Below are positions 20,146-27,682 of a stretch of 49,472 bases of DNA, piece by piece. The notes under the pieces were generated by a model. The model did not search any database. It was given only the letters and a program-made list of their open reading frames with translations, and was not told the DNA's origin. The stretch covers positions 1 through 49,472 of the forward strand of contig CAYPAX010000021.1 in the NCBI GenBank assembly GCA_964408735.1, in the 5' to 3' direction. This DNA comes from UBA7887 sp964408735 (GTDB taxonomy: Bacteria; Pseudomonadota; Alphaproteobacteria; UBA7887). How positions within the stretch are numbered: the stretch's first letter is position 1; each line of letters begins with the position of its first letter. The position numbers were made by a program, and so were the translations under genes.

Positions 20146-20254
20146 GGTGTGGCTCTTTCTTTTCATCCGGGTTCAGGAGCGGGGTGGCGTCCTTTGATGA
20201 ACAGAGCATCGCCGATTTTCGCGCACCTCGCAGCGAGGCCCTTCACACAACCCA

Positions 20255-20270
20255 TGTGAAAAGTGTCACA
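20255..20270. promoter_or_regulatory. CRP/FNR-like palindrome upstream of unit 2
   Basis: TGTGA-AAAGTG-TCACA is a perfect match to the CRP consensus TGTGA-N6-TCACA, centred 118 nt upstream of the unit 2 ATG. An overlapping inverted repeat TTCACA-N7-TGTGAA spans 20242-20260. The regulator is inferred from the motif. Confidence 0.55.
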
Positions 20271-20300
20271 CCCGTATTTCGCATCGCCTGCCATGGGCAA

Positions 20301-20342
20301 ATAGAAAACGGAGCCGGCCCAGGGAGGGGAGGCCGACTCCGT
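20301..20342 (-). terminator. Terminator of small secreted-protein unit 3
   Basis: A 12-bp stem with one mismatch (20308-20319 against 20331-20342) has an AGGGAGGGG-type loop and is followed on the minus strand by TTTCTAT. It lies about 31 nt past the stop of the 101-aa gene, the same distance as in unit 2. Confidence 0.8.
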
Positions 20343-20373
20343 CGTCTGTGTGTGGCTCGGGTGTGGCGGGATC

Positions 20374-20679
20374 TCAGCTGCCGAAGTCGAGATAGGCGCC
20401 GATGCTGTCGGTGCGGCCGCGGCCGGTCTGCGGCGCGGCGACGACGAACGGGCGATCGGCACTGGTATTGAAGGCGGCATTGCCGGCCGGGACGTTGGCG
20501 GTGGCGCGGCCCGGCAGCGGGGCCTGGGCAACCTCTACCGCGTAGGTCGCGGCGGCGAATGCGGGCGTGATATCGGCACGGTTATTGACGTCGGTGACGG
20601 GCTGCGCCTGGGCGGTGCCGGCAATGGCGCTGGTGAGGATCAGGGCGGCGGCGGCGAGGGAGATGCGGGAGGCGGTCAT
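20374..20679 (-). CDS. Small secreted protein, unit 3 (101 aa), unknown family
   Basis: 101 aa from the ATG at 20679, with a signal peptide (MTASRISLAAAALILTSAIA..) ending AQA before QPVTDVN. The mature part is nearly identical to unit 2 (PVTDVN-x-RAD, the segment PGRATANVPAGNAAFNTSAD, APQTGRGRTDSIG, C-terminal DFGS). Substitutions are mostly conservative (V/I, Y/F, M/L), so the protein is under selection and not just DNA repeat. Leader, ribosome site, CRP-like site and terminator also match unit 2. It is divergent from bioB, about 200 nt away. Function unknown. Confidence 0.77.
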   Translation of the reverse strand: MTASRISLAAAALILTSAIAGTAQAQPVTDVNNRADITPAFAAATYAVEVAQAPLPGRATANVPAGNAAFNTSADRPFVVAAPQTGRGRTDSIGAYLDFGS

Positions 20680-20788
20680 GGTGTGGCTCTTTCTTTTCAT
20701 CCGGGTTCAGGAGCGGGGTGGCGTCCTTTGATGAAAAGATCTTCGCCGATTTCCGCGGCCGGTGCAGCGAAGCCCCTCACACAACCCA

Positions 20789-20804
20789 TGTGAAAAGTGT
20801 CACA
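20789..20804. promoter_or_regulatory. CRP/FNR-like palindrome between unit 3 and bioB
   Basis: TGTGA-AAAGTG-TCACA, identical to the unit 2 site and again centred 118 nt upstream of the ATG. It also lies 74-89 nt upstream of the bioB start on the other strand, so it could affect both genes. Confidence 0.55.
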
Positions 20805-20877
20805 CGCCGTCGGATTTGCCCGGGGCGGCAAAGCCCAGTACATTCGCGCCGTGAATTCAGAGTGGAGCAAGGACACG

Positions 20878-21858
20878 ATGGACGGATCGATTGCAGCCGA
20901 GGACGGCATTCGGCACGATTGGACGCGGGACGAGGTCGCGATGCTGTTCGCGCTGCCTTTCGCCGACCTGATGTACCGGGCGCAAGGCCTGCACCGGGCC
21001 CGCTTCGACCCCAACCGGGTGCAGGTCTCGACGCTGCTCAGCATCAAGACCGGCGGCTGCCCGGAAGACTGCGCCTACTGCCCGCAAAGCGCCCATCACG
21101 ATGCCGGCGTCGAGGCGGAGAAGCTGATGCCGCTTGCCGAGGTCGTGGAGGCCGCGCAGAAGGCCCGGAACGGCGGCGCCACGCGCTTCTGCATGGGCGC
21201 GGCCTGGCGCAGCCCCAAGGACCGCGACATTGAAGAGGTCAGCGAGATGGTGCGCGAGGTCGGCGCGCTCGGCCTTGAGACCTGCATGACGCTTGGCATG
21301 CTCACGGCAAGCCAGGCTGATACCCTGGCCGATGCCGGCCTCGACTACTACAACCACAATCTCGACACGGCACCGGAGTTCTACGGCAACATCATCTCGA
21401 CGCGCACCTATCAGGAGCGCCTGGATACCCTCGACCATGTCAGAGACGCGGGCATCAAGGTCTGTTGCGGCGGTATCGTCGGCATGGGTGAGGACAGGGC
21501 CGAGCGCGTCGGGCTGCTGCACATGCTGGCAAGCCTGCCGACACATCCCGAAAGCGTGCCCATCAACATGCTGGTGCAGGTCACAGGCACGCCGTTGCAT
21601 GGCACAGAGGCGCTCGATCCCATCGAGTTCGTGCGTACCATTGCGGTTGCCCGCATTCTCATGCCGGCCTCGATGGTGCGCCTGTCCGCCGGGCGCGAGC
21701 AGATGGACGATTCCACCCAGGCGCTGTGTTTCCTCGCCGGTGCCAATTCGCTGTTCTGCGGCGACAAGCTGCTGACGACGCCTAACCCCGGCGAAGCGAC
21801 GGACGCAGCGCTCTTCGCGCGGCTCGGTATCAGCGCGATGGAAACTGCCGAGGCCTGA
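20878..21858 (+). CDS. bioB: Biotin synthase
   Basis: 326-aa radical SAM enzyme that inserts sulfur into dethiobiotin. The SAM cluster motif is GGCPEDCAYCPQSAHH. YNHNLDTAPEFYGNI, CCGGIVGMGEDRAERVGLLH, VPINMLVQVTGTPLHG and the arginine region VRLSAGREQMDDSTQALCFL are present, as is the C-terminal NSLFCGDKLLTTPNPGE. I start it at the ATG at 20878 behind AAGGA; the frame is open 27 codons further but that stretch is atypical. No other bio genes are nearby. It converges with the next gene without any gap. Confidence 0.95.
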   Translation: MDGSIAAEDGIRHDWTRDEVAMLFALPFADLMYRAQGLHRARFDPNRVQVSTLLSIKTGGCPEDCAYCPQSAHHDAGVEAEKLMPLAEVVEAAQKARNGGATRFCMGAAWRSPKDRDIEEVSEMVREVGALGLETCMTLGMLTASQADTLADAGLDYYNHNLDTAPEFYGNIISTRTYQERLDTLDHVRDAGIKVCCGGIVGMGEDRAERVGLLHMLASLPTHPESVPINMLVQVTGTPLHGTEALDPIEFVRTIAVARILMPASMVRLSAGREQMDDSTQALCFLAGANSLFCGDKLLTTPNPGEATDAALFARLGISAMETAEA

Positions 21859-24129
21859 TCAGCCATCCTCCCCGTCCAAGGCGGCGAGCACCCGCGGCGG
21901 CGACATGGGCAGATCCGTCATCCGCTTGCCGATGGCATCGCGCACGGCATTGGCGACGGCCGCCATGGGCGGCACGATATTGGCCTCGCCGACACCCTTG
22001 ACGCCATAGGGGTGGTCGGGGTTGGTCACCTCCACCAGCACCGTGTCGATCATGGGCAGGTCGGAGGCCAGGGGCATGCGGTAGTCGAGGAAGCCGGCGT
22101 TCTCCATGCGGCCCTGGTCGTCATAGATATACTCTTCGTTTAGGGCCCAACCGATGCCCTGCACGACACCGCCCTGCATCTGGCCCTCGACATAGGAGGG
22201 ATGCACGGCACAGCCGGCGTCCTGGGCTACCGTATAGCGCAACACCGTTATCCGCCCCGTGTCCGGGTCGACCTCGACATCGCAGATCTGGGTCGACACC
22301 CCTGGCCCGACGCCGGTGGCATTGACCCCGGCGCTGGCGCCGATGGGGCCGCCGGTGGCGGCCTTGCCGGCGGCGATCTCGCGGAGCGACAGCGGCTCGT
22401 GCTCGCCGACGTTGCTGCTCGACGGCTTGGCATAGCCATCCTCCCAGGTGACGCCCTCGGGATCGACACCCCACATCATGGCCGCGCGGGTGCAGAGCTG
22501 TCCTATGACATCTTTCGCCGCATTGACCACGGCAAGGCCCGTCGCCAATGTCACGCGGCTGCCGCCGGTGACGAAACTGAAACCCACCGAGGCGGTGTCC
22601 GCCACCACCACGTTGACCTTGTCGTAATCGACACCGAGGGTCTCCGCCGCCATCATCGCCATGGAAGCGCGCGAGCCGCCCACATCCGGGCTGCCGGTGG
22701 CGACCTCCACCGTGCCGTCCTCGTTGACCTGCATGGTGGCCGAGGATTCGGCGCCGGCATTGAACCAGAAGCCGGAGGCCACGCCGCGCCCCTGGTTGGG
22801 CTCGAGCGGCGCCTTGTAATGGGGATGGTCGACCAATGCCTCCACGGTCTCTGCATAGCCGATGCTGCTGAATTCCTGACCGTAGATTGTCGTGCTGCCG
22901 TTGCGCGCGGCGTTTTTCAGGCGCAGCTGGAGCGGATCCATGTCGAGCTTGCGGGCAAGCTCGTCCAAGGCGCTTTCCACCGCATAATTCGCGATCGGCG
23001 AGCCCGGCGCCCGATAGGCCGCGGCCTTGGGCCGGTTGACGACCACATCGATGCCGGTGGTCTTGACATTGGCAAGATCGTAGCGCGAGAAGGCGCACAT
23101 GCAGCCGTTGACCACGGGCGAGCCCGGGAAGGCGCCGGCGGAATAGGCGAAACGCCCTTCCGCCGCGGTGATGGTGCCGTCGGCCTTGGCGCCGAGCTTG
23201 ACGGTCATGACGCTGCCCGAGGTCGGGCCCGAGGCCTTGAAGACCTCCTCGCGGCTCATCACCATCTTGACCGGCTTGGCGCATTTCCTCGCCAAGGCCA
23301 TCGCCACGGGCTCGAGATAGACCACGGTCTTGCCGCCGAAGGCGCCGCCGAGCTCGGACGGGGTGACGGTAAGGTCGGCCAGTTCCATGCCCAGCAAGCC
23401 GGCGGTAAAGGCGCGCACCGCGAAATGGCCCTGGGTGCAGCACCAGATCTCGCCCTTGCCGTCTTGGGCATAGCTGGCAACGCAGGCGTGGGGCTCGATA
23501 TAGCCCTGATGCACGGGCTTGGTGGTGAAGTCGTGCTCGACGATCACGTCCGCCTCGGCGAAGCCGGCCTCGACATCGCCCACGGCAAGCTCGCGGACCT
23601 TGGAGATGTTGGATGGGGCGCCGCCCTCGGGCGCATCGCCACGGGTGGTCATGTCCTCGAACAGCAGCGGCGCGTCGGGCGCCATCGCCTCCTCGACGCC
23701 GATGACGTGGGGCAGCACCTCGTAGTCCACTGCGATCAGCGACAGCGCTTCCTGGGCAACGGCGTTCGTGGTCGCCGCCACCGCCGCCACCGGATGCCCC
23801 TCATAGAGCGCCTTCTCCCGCGCCATGGCATTGCGGGTGATATGCGCCATGTTGCGCTCCAGCCTGTCCGGGCCGGCGTAGGCCGAATTGTGATCGGGAA
23901 AGTCCGCCGCCGTGACGATGGCCTTGACGCCCGGCAGCGCCGCCGCCTTGGCGGTGTCGATGCCGCGAATGCGGGCATGGGCGTGGGGGCTGCGCAGCAT
24001 CTTGCCGACCAGCATGCCCGGCAGCGACAGATCGGCGCCAAAGCGCGCCGCACCGGTCACCTTTTCCACCCCGTCGGGCCGCACCGGCCGGGTCCCGACC
24101 CACTTGAAGGACTTGCTCTGCGTGTTCAT
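21859..24129 (-). CDS. Xanthine dehydrogenase-family molybdopterin-binding subunit (orphan large subunit)
   Basis: 756 aa from the ATG at 24129; the frame extends 19 codons upstream, but MNTQSKSFKWVGTRPVRPDG is the usual start. The N-terminal a/b-hammerhead has VTGAARFGADLSLPGML. The molybdopterin domain has SELGGAFGGKTVVYLEPVAM, AAYRAPGSPIANYAVESALD and the C-terminal GVKGVGEANIVPPMAAVANA, whose glutamate is the catalytic base of the family. Enzymes of this type hydroxylate or oxidise purines, aldehydes, aromatics or CO using FAD and 2Fe-2S partner subunits. Neither partner is in this window, which is unusual. The substrate cannot be read. Confidence 0.88.
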   Translation of the reverse strand: MNTQSKSFKWVGTRPVRPDGVEKVTGAARFGADLSLPGMLVGKMLRSPHAHARIRGIDTAKAAALPGVKAIVTAADFPDHNSAYAGPDRLERNMAHITRNAMAREKALYEGHPVAAVAATTNAVAQEALSLIAVDYEVLPHVIGVEEAMAPDAPLLFEDMTTRGDAPEGGAPSNISKVRELAVGDVEAGFAEADVIVEHDFTTKPVHQGYIEPHACVASYAQDGKGEIWCCTQGHFAVRAFTAGLLGMELADLTVTPSELGGAFGGKTVVYLEPVAMALARKCAKPVKMVMSREEVFKASGPTSGSVMTVKLGAKADGTITAAEGRFAYSAGAFPGSPVVNGCMCAFSRYDLANVKTTGIDVVVNRPKAAAYRAPGSPIANYAVESALDELARKLDMDPLQLRLKNAARNGSTTIYGQEFSSIGYAETVEALVDHPHYKAPLEPNQGRGVASGFWFNAGAESSATMQVNEDGTVEVATGSPDVGGSRASMAMMAAETLGVDYDKVNVVVADTASVGFSFVTGGSRVTLATGLAVVNAAKDVIGQLCTRAAMMWGVDPEGVTWEDGYAKPSSSNVGEHEPLSLREIAAGKAATGGPIGASAGVNATGVGPGVSTQICDVEVDPDTGRITVLRYTVAQDAGCAVHPSYVEGQMQGGVVQGIGWALNEEYIYDDQGRMENAGFLDYRMPLASDLPMIDTVLVEVTNPDHPYGVKGVGEANIVPPMAAVANAVRDAIGKRMTDLPMSPPRVLAALDGEDG

Positions 24130-24295
24130 GGCGGTGTTCTCGGCTCCCGGAAAAATCTGCATCTGATATCGGCGACCATACAGCAAAATATGCGGCCCTG
24201 TCGCACGCCGAAAGCTTGACCTCCATCAAAGCGCCATTGCGGTCGATGACGTACGATTTTTCGTGTGTTTGTGCCGAGTATTGGGAGCAAGGTCC

Positions 24296-24583
24296 ATGGC
24301 AGAAACCGATTTGGAGACCCGGCTGACAGGCATCGTTCTGGCCCAACAGGTGCTCGTCGAAGCCCTGGTGCGCCACGACGCCATCGCCTACCACCAGATG
24401 CGCGAGACGATGGCACAGGCATTGGCCACGCTCGAATCGGCGGAAGGCGTGAACGATGCCGTGCTTGCGCCCTTGCGCGGTCAGCTTGCGCTGTTGGATG
24501 CGGCGCACCAGCCCGTCGAGCCAGGCGCCGCCCCCAGGGTGCGCGATTGGCGGGAGCTGCTTGCCGCTCAACTCGGCAAGTAA
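24296..24583 (+). CDS. Small helical protein of unknown function upstream of NAPRTase
   Basis: 95 aa starting MAETDLETRLTGIVLAQQVL behind a good GGGAG/AAGG ribosome site. It is predicted mostly alpha-helical with no signal peptide, no cysteines and no membrane segment; it ends WRELLAAQLGK. Its TAA overlaps the ATG of the nicotinate phosphoribosyltransferase (TAATG), so the two are translationally coupled. No known family is recognised. It could be a partner or regulator of that enzyme; this is inferred from the coupling only. Confidence 0.7.
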   Translation: MAETDLETRLTGIVLAQQVLVEALVRHDAIAYHQMRETMAQALATLESAEGVNDAVLAPLRGQLALLDAAHQPVEPGAAPRVRDWRELLAAQLGK

Positions 24584-25935
24584 TGGCGGCGCCGTCGGCC
24601 GGCGGCAGCTGGCTTGCCGAGACCGGCCTGCTGCTGACCGACCTTTACCAGCTCAGCATGTTGCAGGCCTATGCCGAGCAGGGCATGGCGGCGCCGGCGG
24701 CCTTCGAGTTCTTCGTCCGCAAGCTGCCGGCGGGGCGGGACTACCTAGTCGCCGCCGGGCTCGAGCAGGTGGTCGAGATGGCGCTCGGCGCGCGCTTCAG
24801 CGAGGACGAGCTGGCTTGGCTCGCGGACGGTGGCGGTTTCGAGGCGGGCTTTCTCGACACCCTCGCAAGCTTGCGTTTCGACGGCGACGTCCACGCCATG
24901 CCCGAAGGCACGGTGTTCTTTCCCGACGAGCCCATCCTGCGCGTCGTAGCACCCCTGCCCATGGCGCAGCTGCTGGAGACGCGCATCGTCAATCTGCTGC
25001 ATTTCGAGAGCCTGATCGCGACCAAGGCGGCGCGCATGGCGCAGGCGGCGCAAGGGCGCACGCTGATCGATTTCGGCCTGCGCCGGGCCCACGGTGTCGA
25101 GGCCGGTCTGTTGGCGGCGCGCGCGAGCTATATCGGCGGTTTTACCGGTACGGCCACGGTGCCGGCGGCCAAGCTCTGGGACATCCCGATCTTCGGCACT
25201 ATGGCCCATTCCTTTATCCTCGCCCACGACGACGAGAGCGCGGCCTTCGAGGCATTCGCCCGCTCCCAGCCCGGCAACGTGGTGCTGCTGATCGACACCT
25301 ACGACACCGAGCGCGGCGCCGAGAAGGTTGTTGCACTGGCACCGAAGCTTGCCGCCGACGGCATCCATATCCGCGGCGTCAGGCTCGACAGCGGCGATCT
25401 CTGCGAGCACGCCAAGGCGGTGCGCGCCATCCTCGATCATGGCGGCCTCGAAGAGGTCTCCGTGTTCGCCAGCGGCGGGCTCGACGAGACCGCCATCGCC
25501 GACCTGCTGCGGGCCGGCGCGCCCATCGACGGCTTCGGCGTCGGCACCAGCCTCACCACCTCCGAAGACGCACCGGCGCTGGATTGCGCCTACAAGCTCC
25601 AGGAATATGCCGGCAGCCCGAAGCGCAAGCGCTCCGAAGGCAAGGCGACCTGGCCCGGCCGCAAGCAGGTCTGGCGCCGCTTCGACGGCGACGGTCGCAT
25701 GGCCGGTGACGTGCTGACCCTGGAAGACGCCGAGGCACCGCAAGGCACCCCCCTGCTCGCGCCCGTGGTGCGCGCCGGCAAGCGCCTCGCCCCGCCGCCA
25801 AGCCTCGCCGAGACGCGCCAATACTGCGCCGAGCAACTGTCACGCCTGCCGGCGGTGTCGCCGTATCCGGTCGAGGTCTCGCAAGCGCTCGCCGACCTCG
25901 CCGCCAAGCTGGACGAAGAGCAGGCGACGGCCTGA
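24583..25935 (+). CDS. pncB: Nicotinate phosphoribosyltransferase
   Basis: 450 aa of the PncB2 type. LLTDLYQLSMLQAYAEQGM at the N-terminus, AAFEFFVRKLP, FESLIATKAARMAQAA, FGLRRAHGVEAGLLAARASY, GTMAHSFILAHDDESAAF with the catalytic histidine, GVRLDSGDLCEHAK, ASGGLDETAI and the phosphate loop FGVGTSLTTSEDAP are all present. It joins nicotinate to PRPP to give NaMN in NAD salvage. The start overlaps the stop of the 95-aa gene upstream; the frame is open further but inside that gene. Confidence 0.94.
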   Translation: MAAPSAGGSWLAETGLLLTDLYQLSMLQAYAEQGMAAPAAFEFFVRKLPAGRDYLVAAGLEQVVEMALGARFSEDELAWLADGGGFEAGFLDTLASLRFDGDVHAMPEGTVFFPDEPILRVVAPLPMAQLLETRIVNLLHFESLIATKAARMAQAAQGRTLIDFGLRRAHGVEAGLLAARASYIGGFTGTATVPAAKLWDIPIFGTMAHSFILAHDDESAAFEAFARSQPGNVVLLIDTYDTERGAEKVVALAPKLAADGIHIRGVRLDSGDLCEHAKAVRAILDHGGLEEVSVFASGGLDETAIADLLRAGAPIDGFGVGTSLTTSEDAPALDCAYKLQEYAGSPKRKRSEGKATWPGRKQVWRRFDGDGRMAGDVLTLEDAEAPQGTPLLAPVVRAGKRLAPPPSLAETRQYCAEQLSRLPAVSPYPVEVSQALADLAAKLDEEQATA

Positions 25936-25968
25936 GCGCGCGGCGGCGGTGGTGCCATGTCGCGGAGA

Positions 25969-26016
25969 TAGGTATCATGTCACCGGAACTCCTAGGTATC
26001 ATGTCACCGGAACTCC
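25969..26016. repeat. Two exact tandem copies of a 24-bp sequence
   Basis: TAGGTATCATGTCACCGGAA plus CTCC occurs at 25969-25992 and again at 25993-26016, and a partial third copy (GGAACTC) follows. It lies in the 168-nt gap between two converging genes. Multiple short direct repeats like this occur at ends of IS21-like elements, but no transposase is present, so a remnant is only a guess. Confidence 0.7.
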
Positions 26017-26103
26017 GGAACTCACGGACAGCGAAAGAGCTGCGCCAATGTTGCCCTGCCCACAGTCGTGGGCCGAGAAGCGCAAGCCGGGACATGGCGG
26101 GCG

Positions 26104-26814
26104 TCAGGCGAACAGCGAACCCCAGCCCGAGCCCGACACAGATACGTCACGGAGGCGCAAGGCCTGCCACACGGTCACGCTGACGCTGTCATATACCGGC
26201 ATGCCAAGCTCGTTTTCCAACGCCTCGACCAGCGGCGCGCCGCGCAGGTTGGTGCAATAGATGGCTATCGCCTGGGGCGCTTCGGCGGCGGCGCTGCGGC
26301 ACATCTCGGCGATCTCTTCGGCCGTGACCTCGGCGAAGGCGAAGTTGTCCTTGCGGCCGAGGTGGCGCTCGGCGGCGCAGGTCAGGCCCTCGCCTTCGAG
26401 GGTGGCGACGATGCGCGTCTGGACGGCGTCGAGATAGGGCGTGACCAGGGCGAAGCGTGTGATGTCGCGGGTGCGAAACGCCTCGACCAGAGCCAGGGTG
26501 GCGGTGGTGGCAGGGACGCCGGCCTGCTCGGTGATGGCGGCGCACAGCGCTCGGTCGGCGTCCAGCCCCAGCCAGCCGCCGGAGGTGCCGTTCCAGGCGA
26601 TGGCGTCGACGCGGGCGTCTTGCAGCTGCCGTGCTGCTGCCAGCATCGGCATCATATCGAACTGGCCGAGGGCGTCGTCGTCGAGAGATATTTCGGTCAC
26701 GGGAAAGCGCTCGAAATGGGCCGTCGTGCCCGGCGCGAGGTCGGCGAGCATGGCGCTCACGCAAGGCTCCAGCACCGTGTTCGAGGACGGCGTCAGCATG
26801 CCGAGGCGCGGCAC
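26104..26814 (-). CDS. Asp/Glu racemase/maleate isomerase-family protein
   Basis: 236 aa, GTG start at 26814, 4 nt after the stop of the CitE-like gene. LGMLTPSSNTVLEPCVSAML is the typical N-terminus of the maleate cis-trans isomerase/arylmalonate decarboxylase branch. The second catalytic cysteine is present in AIYCTNLRGAPLVE. Where the first cysteine would sit the sequence reads AWNGTSGGWLG, so it has one catalytic cysteine, as in arylmalonate decarboxylase-like members. It could be a racemase, isomerase or decarboxylase on a small carboxylate. Last gene of the minus-strand operon that begins with the hpnA-like gene. Confidence 0.8.
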   Translation of the reverse strand: MPRLGMLTPSSNTVLEPCVSAMLADLAPGTTAHFERFPVTEISLDDDALGQFDMMPMLAAARQLQDARVDAIAWNGTSGGWLGLDADRALCAAITEQAGVPATTATLALVEAFRTRDITRFALVTPYLDAVQTRIVATLEGEGLTCAAERHLGRKDNFAFAEVTAEEIAEMCRSAAAEAPQAIAIYCTNLRGAPLVEALENELGMPVYDSVSVTVWQALRLRDVSVSGSGWGSLFA

Positions 26815-26818
26815 GGCG

Positions 26819-27682
26819 CTATTTCGCCGCGATGCGCTCGGCGACCGCGACCAGGCGCCGCATGGAGCGCAGTACGGGCACCTCGATGAGCTTGCCGTCG
26901 ATCACGACGACGCCGTCGGGACTGGCTTCGAAGGCGGCGATGATCTCGCGCGCCCGTGCTACCTCGGCCGCGGGCGGGCTGAACACGGCATTGATCGCCG
27001 CCACCTGGTTCGGGTGGATCGCCGCCTTGCCGGTGTAGCCCAAGGCCAGGGAGCGCTCGGCATCGGCGACCATGCCGTCCATGTCGGAGAGATCGAGATG
27101 GGGCACGTCGAGCAGGTCGATACCGGCACCGGCGGCAGCGTTGACCAGGCGCGTGCGGGTATAGAAGAAGGCCTCCCAGGTCGGGCGGGCGCGCAGCTCG
27201 GCGGCCATGTCGACGCCGCCGAAGGCCATGAGGTCTAGGCGTGGGCTGGCGTGCGCGATCTCATGCGCCGCCTCCAGCCCGGCATTTGTTTCGATAATGA
27301 CATGAAAGCGCATGTCGGCTTGCGGGCCGGTCGGGAGAAGCTCGCCGAGCAGGCGGATCTCGTCGGGCGTTTCGACCTTGGGCAGCAACAGTGCCGGCGG
27401 CGGCGAGGGGCTGGCCAGGATGGCGTCGATGTCGCGCAAGCCGTCCGGCCCGCGCAGGCTGTTGATGCGTACGATGCGCTCGACCCCGTCGTCGGCCTGG
27501 GGGGCGGCGAACATCGCCATGGCCTCAGCGCGCGCTGCCGCCTTGTCGCCGGGCGGCACCGCGTCCTCGAGGTCGACGCAGACCATGTCCGCCCCGGTCG
27601 CCAGCGCCTTGGCGAACAGCTCGGGCCTGTCGGCCGGCGCGAACAGCAGGCTGCGCCTGGGCCTAATCTTGCATTCTAACAT
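26819..27682 (-). CDS. HpcH/HpaI aldolase/CitE-family lyase
   Basis: 287 aa from the ATG at 27682 (MLECKIRPRRSLLFAPADRP). CitE-fold signatures: MVCVDLEDAVPPGDK, LLPKVETPDEI, the metal-ligand glutamate in HVIIETNAGLEAA, the aspartate in FGGVDMAAELRA, and YTGKAAIHPNQVAAIN. It probably cleaves a 3-hydroxyacyl-CoA such as citramalyl-CoA or malyl-CoA; the substrate is not determinable. The start overlaps the end of the phosphatidyltransferase-like gene by 7 nt. The frame continues upstream into that gene, but the homologous region starts here. It is clearly distinct from the CitE-like protein at 444-1325. Confidence 0.85.
   Translation of the reverse strand: MLECKIRPRRSLLFAPADRPELFAKALATGADMVCVDLEDAVPPGDKAAARAEAMAMFAAPQADDGVERIVRINSLRGPDGLRDIDAILASPSPPPALLLPKVETPDEIRLLGELLPTGPQADMRFHVIIETNAGLEAAHEIAHASPRLDLMAFGGVDMAAELRARPTWEAFFYTRTRLVNAAAGAGIDLLDVPHLDLSDMDGMVADAERSLALGYTGKAAIHPNQVAAINAVFSPPAAEVARAREIIAAFEASPDGVVVIDGKLIEVPVLRSMRRLVAVAERIAAK

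Noticed and set aside
22201..24219. A 672-codon open frame on the plus strand opposite the molybdopterin-binding subunit
   Set aside because: Its translation is low-complexity His/Gly/Arg-rich without motifs, while the minus strand has all family signatures.
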